From positions 23,452,635 through 23,516,634 of the forward strand of contig OX421967.1 in the NCBI GenBank assembly GCA_949128115.1: a DNA stretch of 64,000 nucleotides, given 5' to 3'. Position 1 is the first letter of the stretch; the number at the start of each line of letters is the position of its first letter. Of this stretch, positions 43,644-53,677 are shown piece after piece. The stretch is from Anaspis maculata (Eukaryota > Arthropoda > Insecta > Coleoptera > Scraptiidae). The translations under genes and the position numbers were made by a program. The notes under the pieces are model-generated. The model worked only from the letters and a program-made list of their open reading frames with translations. It was not told the DNA's origin and did not search any database.

Positions 43644-43885
43644 AGTTCTCTTGTTGATGAATTTTCCTGTCGTCGAGTTGTCCTGTCGATGAGTCGTCCT
43701 GTTGATAAATTGTCTTGTCGGCGAGTTGTCTTCTCACTTTGGTTGGTGAGTTGTCTTGTCGGTGAGTTTTCTTGTCGGTGATTTGTTTTGGCGAGTTGTC
43801 TTGTCGGTGAGTTGTCTTCTTGTCGATGAGTTGGGTGTCGACAAGTTATCCTGTCGATGAGTTGGGTGTCGACGAGTTGTCCGAC
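43644..43885. repeat. Minisatellite, 16-bp unit
   Basis: About 14 imperfect units of GAGTTGTCTTGTCGGT and close variants (GATGAGTTGGGTGTCGACGA and GACAAGTTATCCTGTC belong to the 3' part). Read on the minus strand it yields a low-complexity RQxNSPTRQL-type peptide, but the 16-bp period changes frame each unit, so coding is unlikely. Confidence 0.75.
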
Positions 43886-43889
43886 TTCC

Positions 43890-43990
43890 AAATTTTCCAG
43901 AGATTTTAATATTTTGATATCTAATAGCTTGATTGTTGGAAAAGCCCGTGAACTAGAAAATGTGCCCAGGTCACTCAAATCACAAGCTGG
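43890..43990 (-). repeat. Partial family D copy
   Basis: CCCAGGTCACTCAAATCACAAGCTGG at about 43964-43990 is the reverse complement of the family D start (GTGATTCGAGTGACCTGG). The rest of the copy is weak. Confidence 0.35.
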
Positions 43991-44319
43991 AAGGCCTTTG
44001 GTTACCTATCCTGTCTATGATTATAGACAATTGGCCTTATTCTCTATCGTTCTCTATGCCATCAAAAATTCTCGATAGGTACAGAAAATGGAATTTTGAA
44101 GAGCTGCAAATTACTCCTTTGACTGGGTAAGCAAAGCAAGTAGGTATACCTACTGTATACCTGTGCCTGTCACTTTAGGCACAGGCACAGGTTCAGGGCT
44201 CAGAGCTAATTTCATACTTAGGATCCCTGTCCAATAGGTATAGGCTCACGTACCGAAATCAACTAAAGTGAAAAACGAATTTTTTTCATGAATAAGGCCG
44301 AATATTCACCATTCCAAAT

Positions 44320-44690
44320 GTCTCGTAAATTGGTCGTTAACTCATTATTAGCAATTAGAATTTATGAATCCCTTATATTATGGTTATGGATAATATCTAC
44401 ATATGAAAATATTTATTTAATTAGGGCTAACATCGATCGTGTAGATTTTGAACCATTTGAATTTTTGATTGGAGAAGGTCGTTAACTGGAATAAATCGCA
44501 GATATGTATACTTATTCACGATTTCGATAGCTGTTCACTCACCTTGCAAGATGAAATACACAAGATTATTCCTAGAATAAAACAATCACATGCCATCGGA
44601 AAATTAACTCAAAAAAACTCGGCATTCACTCTCATCTTGAACTTTGCCCATTTTCGGTAATCATGTTTTTTGACATTTGTTTATATTCAG
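44320..44690. repeat. Diverged duplicated segment, copy B
   Basis: Partner of 41845-42235, in the same orientation, with the same ordered phrases. The 3' portions (ATCTTGAA...GACATTTGTT against CATCTTGAATTT...GACGTTTGTTG) also correspond. Confidence 0.6.
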
Positions 44691-45134
44691 CTTTAGAAAC
44701 GTCTTTGAGCTATAGGCTGTAGGCTTACTCGTTTAGTTTACGAATTTGTGATATATAACTGACTGGGAGACTGGGGCGTCATCAGATTATCATAACGTTG
44801 AGTTTTTGTTCCTTATAGCCAGTTCCACCAGCGAATTTAATCATTGTTAGCTAAAAAGGATATTTTCTCTGGTGAATTTCGGCTTAGTGACCACAGAAAA
44901 CACAAGTTTCACGAAATAATATGGGAGAATGTTTGGATCACAACAGCTTGTATGCATTTTCCGTGGTCATTCAACCAGCACTGATCTAGAATCCATCAGA
45001 GGAAATGCCTCAATGAGTTAGCAATGATTAAAGTCGGGTGGAACTGGATGTTGGTGATTTTTATTTAAGTTAACATTTTCTGATTGACCAATGACAGTGA
45101 ACATCACAGCGCAATGGAGCGCGGACTCCAACAG

Positions 45135-46181
45135 TATGCAACCCGCTTGCTGGAGGAACTGCTGGCGCCCTCTGCCAGACGACACTCGAAGCTCATGTGT
45201 CAATGTGACGTGAATTTTCAAATTAGAACTCATCTATTAATTAAAAAATTCAAAATTCGTCGGAAAAGCTGCGATATTTTGTTGTTCGCTGCTTTCCATC
45301 AAGCTTATACTGCTGATATGTGATACTTTTTAGTTATTTATAAAAAAAATACTGTGTATTTTTGCTTTGCTTGGTCGAAGATTTTAAAAAATCTGAAGTT
45401 TTGCATTTGCAGTTTGTTGCATTGGAAGTTGAGTTGAATCGTTCTGTTGCTCTTCTTCCACGAACGAATTTCAAAATGGAGCATCTGAATGCCTAAACCA
45501 GACGCTAGTCCAAATCGTGTTAAATTTGTTCAAAATTCGAAAGTTCGTGCCCCCATATTTCGATTGCGTAGGATTATTGAAAAAATAAAAGCATTTTTCG
45601 TATACCACGTTCATCTTCAACACTCAATAATTACCACTCAATGTTTACATTATCAAGTAAACATTGTATCAGTACCTACACATTTAATCTTATTTTGCAG
45701 GTAATTTTTCGTCCCTCTAGGGACTTCTGGTCTGCCTCAGATATTCCATGATATCGAAATAGTGGACCTTGAGGTTGGGGAAGTCCCCCAGGTGGTTAAT
45801 GGACCAGTGATAAATCACGAAATTGTACGGTCACGCCACCATATTGTGACCTGACAGTACCCCTTTGCAGCATGATGCGGACTAGCGTGTTAGTATAGGT
45901 ATTTAGATGCTCCATTTCGAAATTTGAACGTGAAGAAAAAGCACAAAATGTTTCAACTCAATTCCGGGCACGACAAACTGGTAATGTAAAACTTTTGGCA
46001 GATCTTGAAATCTCCGACCAAGTAGCAATACATAATAAACGACCAATATCACTTATCAGCAGTGGAAGCATGAAGAAAAGCAGTGGAAACAACCAAATAT
46101 CTCAAGTTTTCCGAATAATTTTGAATTTTTAAATTGATCACAGCAGTCGGCTGGCAGAGGGCGCCAGCAGCAGGTTGCATA
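45135..46181. mobile_element. 1.04-kb fold-back element, TA target duplication
   Basis: The element is 45137-46179. Its ends read TGCAACCCGC and GCAGGTTGCA (inverted), with TA outside each (45135-45136 and 46180-46181). The arms, about 300-360 bp each (45137-45497 and 45893-46179), are imperfect reverse complements along their length. Matching landmarks are CTGGCGCCCTCTGCCAG, AAAAATTCAAAATT, TTGTTGTT(C/T), ACTGCTGATA(T/A)GTGATA, CTTGGTCG(A/G)AGATTT and AATGGAGCATCT. A central ~395-bp unique segment (45498-45892) separates them. No transposase motif is seen in it. Confidence 0.8.
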
Positions 46182-46470
46182 ATTTTACGACCCCCGTCCT
46201 TGGTATGTCTGGGTGTGTCGTTCGGAGGTACTTTTTAAAAAAAAGTGTCTTTTTGAGGTTCGTGCATTTTGAGATTCTGGTGCCCCCCCCCCCCCCCGCT
46301 AGAAATCACCATCCTGAAAGTGCCCCAAAAAAACATGTTGTTGGACCTTAGAGGCGTCTTCATCTGCCCTTTGAATGGCCGCTAGCTGAAGGCCTCTGTT
46401 TTTCTACTTACTTGGAGGTTCTGAAAATAACAGGGTATAATTCATTGTTTTCAGTGTACTGACCAATACA

Positions 46471-46802
46471 TACAGGGTGTCCCAGATAAAACAACCCAGC
46501 GCGATTTTCTCAGGAAACATCAAGGCAACAAAAAAAAAGTTTCAATTGGGGGAAAGCCTGACCCTTCAGCTTTCTTTTGAGGGGGCGCCGATGCTTGTTG
46601 TAGGTGCTCTAGTTTCCAAGAAAATGCAATTTCATTCGGGCGAGTCGTAACTCCTGCGCTACTGATTGGATTCTTTCGAAATTTTGCAAGTAGGTAGATG
46701 TTTCTGACGAACCAGCCTATGCTGAATTCAAGCTAATCCAGTTTGATAGTTCGCAAGTTACAAAATATTAATAATCAAAAAAGTGAACTTTGACACCCTG
46801 TA
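46471..46802. mobile_element. Possible TA-flanked element with TACAGGGTGTC ends
   Basis: TACAGGGTGTC (46471-46481) and GACACCCTGTA (46792-46802) form an 11-bp inverted pair that includes TA at both edges. The similarity does not extend further in, and a third terminus, CACCCTGTA, follows at 46909-46917, so the pairing is uncertain. Confidence 0.45.
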
Positions 46803-46917
46803 TCTTTTTTAGGAAACAAGTGCGAGGCACGTATGTTCTATTTTTCTGAATCTGGAGGATGAGGAGAATCTTAATCTCATCCTGAAGTTTGATCGGTTAA
46901 AACTGATTCACCCTGTA

Positions 46918-47041
46918 TACCGTATGATCAAAAACTTTCTTCCTCTAGGCAGGCTGTGGCCTGGCCAAAATCAGCCTCATTTGCCTGTCAATTACCAGAC
47001 CACAGCCTGTCTAAAGGAGGAAAGTTTTTGATCATACGGTA
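46918..47041. mobile_element. 120-bp hairpin MITE with TA target duplication
   Basis: The element is 46920-47039. CCGTATGATCAAAAACTTTC at the left is perfectly inverted at the right, and the pairing continues with few mismatches through CCTCTAGGCAGGCTGTGG, giving arms of about 45 bp and a loop of about 30. TA flanks both sides. The left TA is also the edge of the CACCCTGTA terminus, so the MITE landed at, or right beside, the end of another element. Confidence 0.88.
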
Positions 47042-47866
47042 CTTGCTTATCTTATTTCTATTTTCACTGAAATAAATAGGGTGGCTAGTGTGACCCAACT
47101 TTGTCTTCTGACTTTGGCCACCCATTTTGAAAAAATGGGTCTTGGGAAGTTGCAGGGTTGTGTCATTTAGAGCAGCTAGAGAACTATAACGGCTACTTCA
47201 TAAAATGACACCAAAAACAAGCTTTTCTGATAGCTCTGAAGAAAATTACAACGCTTCGAAGTTCAAAAAAGGACCAAAGTAACTCAAGTTTACTGTATCT
47301 ACTGCTAAAATCATGGCTGATACGGAATTTCAACCAATTGAATAAGTAAGACGCCGGACACGAAGCAACAGGCGCACCCCACTCGGGACGGCGAAGAGCT
47401 TTTTCGTCTTGCATATTATTATGCCGGTGAGAAATGAAAATTTGAGTTCTACAAATCAAAATTTCATAACTTCAAGTTCTACTTACCAAATTTAACAAGA
47501 CGCGATAACATCAACGTCGTACAAATCAGGGCGGCTGACAAGTGACAGGTGACAGCCACCGACGGCACCGCCCACGAATTATTCCAGTGAATCTCAATTA
47601 TTTTGTGCAATTTAGGTAAACTGTTGCAAATCTGTATGAATCTGACGGCAAATTTGACTGAAAAATTGTATTACTATAAACAGAAACTGCATTTTCCTGA
47701 GATAGAACATATTGGCACAGTATTAAACTTTCGAGTAGTACCAACTGCGTACCTACTGGTTTGTTTTAATATTATGAAACCCTCCACAGGGAAAATGAAA
47801 TTTGTTGGGGAATTGAGGGGAATTACTTGTCCAGTTATATTACAGATTCGTGGTTTGCTATCTACT
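47042..47866. other. No gene recognised
   Basis: Unassigned. An open frame at 47603-47917 (plus, 104 codons) runs into the TIR structure at 47867 and has no recognised motif. Confidence 0.35.
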
Positions 47867-47995
47867 GGGGCCCTATTTTCGGAACCGGGGAACAGCTCAT
47901 TAGGTGATGTTGCCTAGGTGACAGCCAATCACAGCCCTGGTTGCCTAGCAACTTCGCATGCGAACGGATCACACGTCTCCCGAAAATAGGGCCCC
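47867..47995. mobile_element. Probable small TIR element carrying X-box-like sites
   Basis: GGGGCCCTATTTTCGG (47867-47882) is perfectly inverted as CCGAAAATAGGGCCCC (47980-47995). No target duplication is obvious. The interior holds GTTGCCTAGGTGAC (47909-47922) and GTTGCCTAGCAAC (47940-47952), both resembling RFX X-box sites. Confidence 0.6.
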
Positions 47996-49394
47996 TGACA
48001 TCATGATTGTTTATTGTGAAATCGGATAACAAACATTTTGGCAAGGAAAGTGAAATGCCTTGTATACTTACTTGATAAACTTAACAACGCTGTCATTAAC
48101 TTGATTTTGACACCAATTCAAAGCCAAAAAGTAAGTGCATAAATCAGTAAGTGATTCGAATAATAATTATTATCATCGCAAAGTTCTACCTTTCCTTCTT
48201 GCCAACCTGAACAGGTAGGTAATAGGTAGGCAGGCACTAGGTACATCGTCGAGCTCACCGCGCTGTTGGTGTAATTAGTTTACAGTTAGTGTTTATCGGG
48301 TTACAAGAAAGTTATACAACGTATCAATAATTAGTTTATTAGAAACTGAATTATGATACTATAATCGCGTTATACAACTTTGCACAAAAAGCGCCGATGG
48401 AAATTCGAACTAGATATTCACGAATTTCAGCGCTTTCCTTGTTAGAGGTATTCGCTATAAAGATGAACTAGTCCGGGAAAATCAATGGAGCAAAATCAGA
48501 TCTGGGATGCTTTTCCTTCTTATCGGAATGCATATTGCATTTCGACGTAAGAATTTCAAATAAGTGAGGGTCATCGCAGAGCTGAGCTGCACACCTATTC
48601 TAGGCGACATGAGGTGAGGTGCGTCTAACTCGTGGCCTGGACTATGCTGGAAAATATTTGATACACAGGGTAATGATGTGTACTTAGGCGGAGCACTAGG
48701 ATTTGATATAATAGTATGTCCAGCTGAAACGTGAATCTGGACAAACTTTCTTGTTTTGCATTGTATGTAGGCTTGCCGTCCTTTTGCCTGGTGTGAAACC
48801 GGCAGGTTTAAACCTAGATTGTGTTGTCTGTCAAACTGACATCAAAAAGTTGCAATATTCGAATTGATTGTGTCATGCGTGGAAATGCGACTCGAAGGCC
48901 GCACAAGCGAGCCCCTTAGAATTTCGCGGCATTCCCGAAACAAAAACTCGTCTCACGTTGGCCCCAGAACGGGGCAAGAGGCAAATTGGAGATAATCGCA
49001 ATAATTTTGGTCTGAAATACAACAGACGTATGGGAAACCGCCGAGGTGTTCCTTGTTTTGCCAATAATTCTTCAGGTCTAGGCGCGTCTTTCTAGATGAA
49101 GCTGGCCAAAGAGTCTGAGCTCCCATTGCAGCTTTTTTTCGAACGACGGCATCGAATATTCAGATTGAAGCGTCAAAAAATTGAACTTCAACGAGATAAA
49201 TATTTTTTTCACAAGTCTCAAATGTTGTCACAGCTTACTTTGATTGCTTTGTTTATTATGAAAAATTAAAAAGAGGTCGGACAATTATGCAATTTTCCAA
49301 TAAAATCAAGAAAAGCGTCAGACATTACGTTCTGTAAGAATCTTTCGTCCATCTGCAGCGGAAGTGTGTAAAAAATTGTTGTAAAAGTGGCCCG
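47996..49394. other. No gene recognised
   Basis: Unassigned, with a short (TAGG)-like stretch at 48214-48232. No TIR pairs or coding frames accepted. Confidence 0.35.
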
Positions 49395-49538
49395 TAAGAC
49401 ATGGTGTGTCGTCGTGAATTACTGCGCCGAAAATCGCCAGTGCCATCAACCGCAAACTTTTGGGGATTTTCCTCTGAATTTTCTGTAATTCAGATTTGGA
49501 AGCTCAAGAACAAAGTCTTCCAGGTCACTCGAATCAGT
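49395..49538 (-). repeat. Dispersed repeat family D, inverted copy
   Basis: In reverse complement it reads GATTCGAGTGACCTGGAAGA, CCAAATCTGAATTACAGAAAAT and TTCACGACGACACACCATGTC, the same order as at 35.6 and 42.3 kb. Confidence 0.55.
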
Positions 49539-51240
49539 GAACGCAGTTGAGCCCGACGTACTCAAGCTTTTAATCAAGTGATACGATACACATACTGGAA
49601 TCACAATGTTACTCGCGCTTTCTTTGCAAAATTTTTGGAATGGACACATTCAAATTAACACAAAAAAACTATTCAGTATAACAAAAGAGAATTGCTGTCC
49701 GTTATCACACACGAAGCGCTTGATAAGTGACAGCATAATGCAAAGCGACAGCGTAAAGCACCAATTAGTTAATTACTACAAAAAATTATTAATCATTCGA
49801 ACAAAACAAACGTCCATAAAACACACGAAGCGCACACAATGCAACAAAAGAGAGGACCGTTTTGTCTTTTGTTGCGCGGAAACAAACGACACATTGTCTT
49901 CGGCTGCCTTTCGGTATTCCGTCTGCTGTTTATTAAATGTTTTTCTCCTTTATGCATTGCGATATCATCGTCTTTGTCAAAAATCATCCCGTCGCGATTA
50001 CAATGAGCAAGTGACGTCACACCGTTGCCCAGTCATTGACACGCGCACTCTAACTGTACCTTGCACGCAATTGATTATGATTACCGACCCGGCCGGCCGG
50101 CCGCGGCCGATTATAATTGGCGATACCTGATTCCTAACTGTCCGTCTTGGCGAACGAGTCGGACAGTGCGAATATACCTTCCGAGAATGGAGAAAAGATC
50201 CATTTTATGAGCCAGCCCGAGAAAAGGGATCGCTGAGCTGGTGATGTCGATCCAACGGGAACCAGTGGCGTGCGTGTGTGGGTACGGTGTCCATCGCGCT
50301 TACAGTTACAACACTTTTCTCCATCAAGAGCAATTTTTCAGCAACTTGCCAATAGATCTCGTTCGATCTATGTTTGGTTCGTGTGCGGCGAGGCGACTTT
50401 CCGATGGGAATGTAGAATTATTGTGGAAGTAAAGGTCGATCGCCAAGCGTTGTTAAGGCGCGCTTAGACAGACGAGCAGGCCGCTGCCGGCTTGAGAAAG
50501 AGCACTGGGAGGCATTATCCTTGGTTATTTGTACCTACTTCGTGATTCAATTTCAATTTCATGTTCACAAGTCGGCGCAGAATATTCGCAAGCTTAGCTT
50601 TCCGCCAAGCCAGCATGCACCCTTAGCTCAAGCATCGTTCTTGATTTGGGCGCTTCGCAGCGTCACCCCTTCGTTGCGCCCAGGGGCGCAGTCAAATTGA
50701 TCCTAAAGCAAACCTACCGACCGACTACAATTCGCTACAGTTGAAATCTGGTTAGTATGCAGACACTGTTACTAACCTTTCGAGTTTCAGTTGAATCCAT
50801 CCAGGGACAACAGTGACAGTGACTTGAATGAACTGCTGAAAAAATGAGAAATCACTATTAATTTGCGACCTCTGGTAACTCCGTTGCCACTAGTTGGATT
50901 GGTTGGTACTTCCTGATTCTTTTTATTGGCTTAATTGATAGTATAGTTAAAAATAATGTATCCGTTGTAGTAAAACCCACTTTTCCCTAATTAAACGTGA
51001 TAATTATTGCCCTACATTGTGTTCGATTCCTGTTCGTGGATTTTCGTAACCCTTTAGAACTCAGTTGTTAAAACAAATTCCCAGATACCTTTTCTCAACT
51101 ACTTGTCCCCAGATCCCTTTCAATACAGAATAGAAAATGTTGACTTCTTCTTGAAATGCCTGTGAAATGCCAATTTAGTATCAAAATATCAACGTTGACT
51201 GAAGTCAATGCTCATACAGAATAGGCTCGAGAATAGGCCT
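49539..51240. other. No gene recognised; G+C palindrome and family E scrap
   Basis: A frame of 174 codons at 49606-50130 (plus) is long for chance but has no motif and reads through a low-complexity region. CCGGCCGGCCGGCCGCGGCCG at about 50089-50109 is a strong G+C self-complementary run. A family E scrap (GCGCCCAGGGGCGCAGTCAA) lies near 50677. The 50.1-50.5 kb part is CpG-rich and could lie near a promoter, but this is only compositional. Confidence 0.35.
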
Positions 51241-52286
51241 GATTAATTTGATCAGATTGGAAATAAAATGTGAGCTCCTAATTAACCCGTGAAGAATTAC
51301 GGAGCATCTCGATGTTCTCGTAGTGATACTTGGATGCGTTGTAGTTTTCAACTTCCGTTTGCTTGAGCAGATCGTATTTTTGATCTCAGCTTTAGCTCGG
51401 AGTGACTGTTGACGCTTTCTGAAAACGGGTTAAATATACAGGGTGTTTCGGTGACCTTGCATAATACTTCGAGAGGTGATTCCTCTCAAGAAAATAAGTC
51501 GAAAATTCAGAGTAACATTTTACCTTGAAGTGCTTCCCAAGGAAGTTACAGCCCCTCAAAGGTACTAAGTTGAACAAAGTTTTCCATTATTTGCTGAAAA
51601 ACCGTCAAAGGTAGGAACTTCAAATTTGGTATAGAGAAGTTTCTTAATAGTGCAAATGTACATGCAAAGTTCTAAACAAATCCAACCAGTGGCAGCGAAA
51701 TTAGAGGGGATTGGGATTATGTTGAAAATTATTCATGACACGTCCGTGTTTTTTCACTTTTACTTCAGAACGATGCATCCTACGGAAAAAATGCAAGAGG
51801 AATAAAAGTTTTGGATTGAACGAATCTATCGAAAAAATTGAATTTGAGCCTCTTACCTTGGACAGTTCTTGAGCAAATAATTTAAAACTTTGTTGCATTT
51901 TGTATCTTTGAGGAGCTGTAACATCCTCAGGAAGCACTTTGAGAAAAAATTTACTTATATTTTTCGACTTATTTTTTTTTAGAGGAATCACCTCCCGAAG
52001 TATTTTGCAAGGTCACCGAAACACCCTGTATAGTATTTTACATGGGATGTCGTAATGGTGTGAAATGGGTATTCATTGATTTGATCAGGTGGGAAACCAA
52101 ATGTGATCCCTCAATTAACCTCTGAAGAATTATGGAGAATCTCGATGTTCTCGTATCAATACTTGGATGCGTTGTAGTTTTCACCTTCCGTTTGCTTGAG
52201 CAGATCGTATTTGTGATCTCGGCTTTAGCTCGTAGTGATTGTTGACGCTTTCTGAAAACGGGTTAAATATATAGTATTTCACATGG
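51241..52286. repeat. Tandem duplication; copy A filled by a MITE, copy B empty
   Basis: Copy A (51241-51438 plus about 52029-52046) and copy B (52075-52286) are close direct repeats. Shared landmarks are TTTGATCAG, ATCTCGATGTTCTCGTA, TACTTGGATGCGTTGTAGTT, TTCCGTTTGCTTGAGCAGAT and GACGCTTTCTGAAAACGGGT. Copy A is split by the element at 51439-52028. Removing that element and one TA from copy A gives GGGTTAAATATATAGTATTT, exactly as in copy B. Confidence 0.88.
51437..52030. mobile_element. 590-bp TIR element with TACAGGGTGTTTC ends and long arms
   Basis: The element is 51439-52028 with TA at 51437-51438 and 52029-52030. The ends CAGGGTGTTTCGGTGACCTT are perfectly inverted. Weaker inverted similarity continues for about 190 bp into both sides, with landmarks GAGGTGATTCCTCT, AATAAGTCGAAAA, AAGTGCTTCC, GTTACAGC(C/T)CCTCAAAG, CAAAGTTTT and ATTATTTGCT. 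The interior is short and has no transposase. A neighbouring empty site proves the TA duplication. Confidence 0.9.
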
Positions 52287-53554
52287 AGACGTATTCGAGA
52301 GAGTTCATAGCCCAGGGGCGGATGCATTTTTGATTGCTAGCTCTGTGTAACAGTGTAACAGCCAAAAAAACTTACATTCTCCTGTTGAAACTTATATTTT
52401 AGTTGAAGGGTTAATGATGACTCCACCTTTCACCTGGTGATCCATTTGCGGGACAATAAACAATGATTTTGTGATTTTTATCTGTTATCGGCTGTGGCCA
52501 GCAATTGCCCTCTGATATTTGAACAGAAACTTCTATCGATTTGACAAGACCTTCGGCTGGTATCGGAATACAAAGAACAACCCTTGATAAAGTTCATAAC
52601 CAAAACAATTACACGTTAATTGATAATAACTGCGTTAGCATTCTTGTCTATTCGTTTTTCGATCAAATATCAATTCTTTCTTTCCACACATCTGTCGGCT
52701 TTCCTTCTCACCCCAGTCTCCTTGATTCGGCCCGTTTCTCTTCCAGCGTTCCATTTTACACCCCTCAGGCAAAACCTCTCCTCACCTATTAAACCAATGC
52801 GCTGGAATGCGCTTCGTGATTCCTTCGCTCTATTTTGCTATTTAAAAGTATCCAGGAAATAATCCCCTTTCAGATTTAGGCTAAGAGGATAGGAACGAAA
52901 AGGCATTTTTTTTTTAAGTCTAAAAGGCATTTTACTTGAAATCCTGTCTCTAATTATTATTTGTAGAATTATTAATATCAAAACATTTTGAAAGCAACTC
53001 ACGATTCATAGTGATGCTGAACAGGCTAACAGGCCTTAATGCAGTGCATGTGGTCTTGAGATTTTACGACGAGCAGTTCCACCAGCCGTTACCCGTGAAA
53101 TTTTTAGTTTTTTTTATTATACTCAAATGAGTATGATTGTAATGGCGAATAAAATCCGACATAACAGGCAGACTGTTGCTAAAGGTGTAAAATTGTAAGA
53201 CACCTATTTCTTTATAACAATTGACTACAATAGTTGCTTGTACTTTGTTGACCTTTTTGTGTAAAGTTATTGCATACTTACTGACAAGGTGGATTAACTT
53301 TTGCTTTTGATGACAAATTTACGACGTGCTGTTAGCATCCGGACGGTGAGTCCTTCTCACAGCCATATATCTACTTGTGTACTGTTTTGAGCCCAAAAGC
53401 TTCGGTCTTTCAAGCGAGAAAAAAACAAAAATTTTAAAGCCAAGGTCATCCAGTCACACAAGATCATCAGTAGCCAGAAATTCTTAGGACTGCCGCGGTG
53501 ATCCAAGTATGGCTGAGTGTCAGCGTCCATTCCTTGTTGACTTAATCAACGGGT
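52287..53554. other. No gene recognised
   Basis: Unassigned A+T-rich DNA; no frames above 85 codons. Confidence 0.35.
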
Positions 53555-53677
53555 TATACTGCGTTCAACCCTATTGTGATTCTAGTTCGCTGGAAGTCTC
53601 GCGACGCGACGAAATTGAAAAGGGGAAATTCGGGAAAGGAACAGCTCGCTCATACTCACTAGGGTTGAAGCAGTATA
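53555..53677. mobile_element. 119-bp MITE with TA target duplication
   Basis: The element is 53557-53675. TACTGC, a spare G, TTCAACCCTA, a spare T, TGTGA at the left matches TCACTAGGGTTGAAGCAGTA inverted at the right. TA flanks both sides. No coding capacity. Confidence 0.75.

Noticed and set aside
43625..43978. 117-codon minus-strand frame with RQxNSPTRQL repeats
   Set aside because: It comes from the 16-bp minisatellite, whose unit length is not a multiple of three.
50085..50110. G+C palindrome as a replication origin or terminator
   Set aside because: A lone CCGG-type run is common near CpG-rich DNA; nothing else supports such a role.
49606..50130. 174-codon plus-strand open frame
   Set aside because: Long, but no recognised domain, mixed low complexity, and overlapped by another frame; not enough to call a gene.
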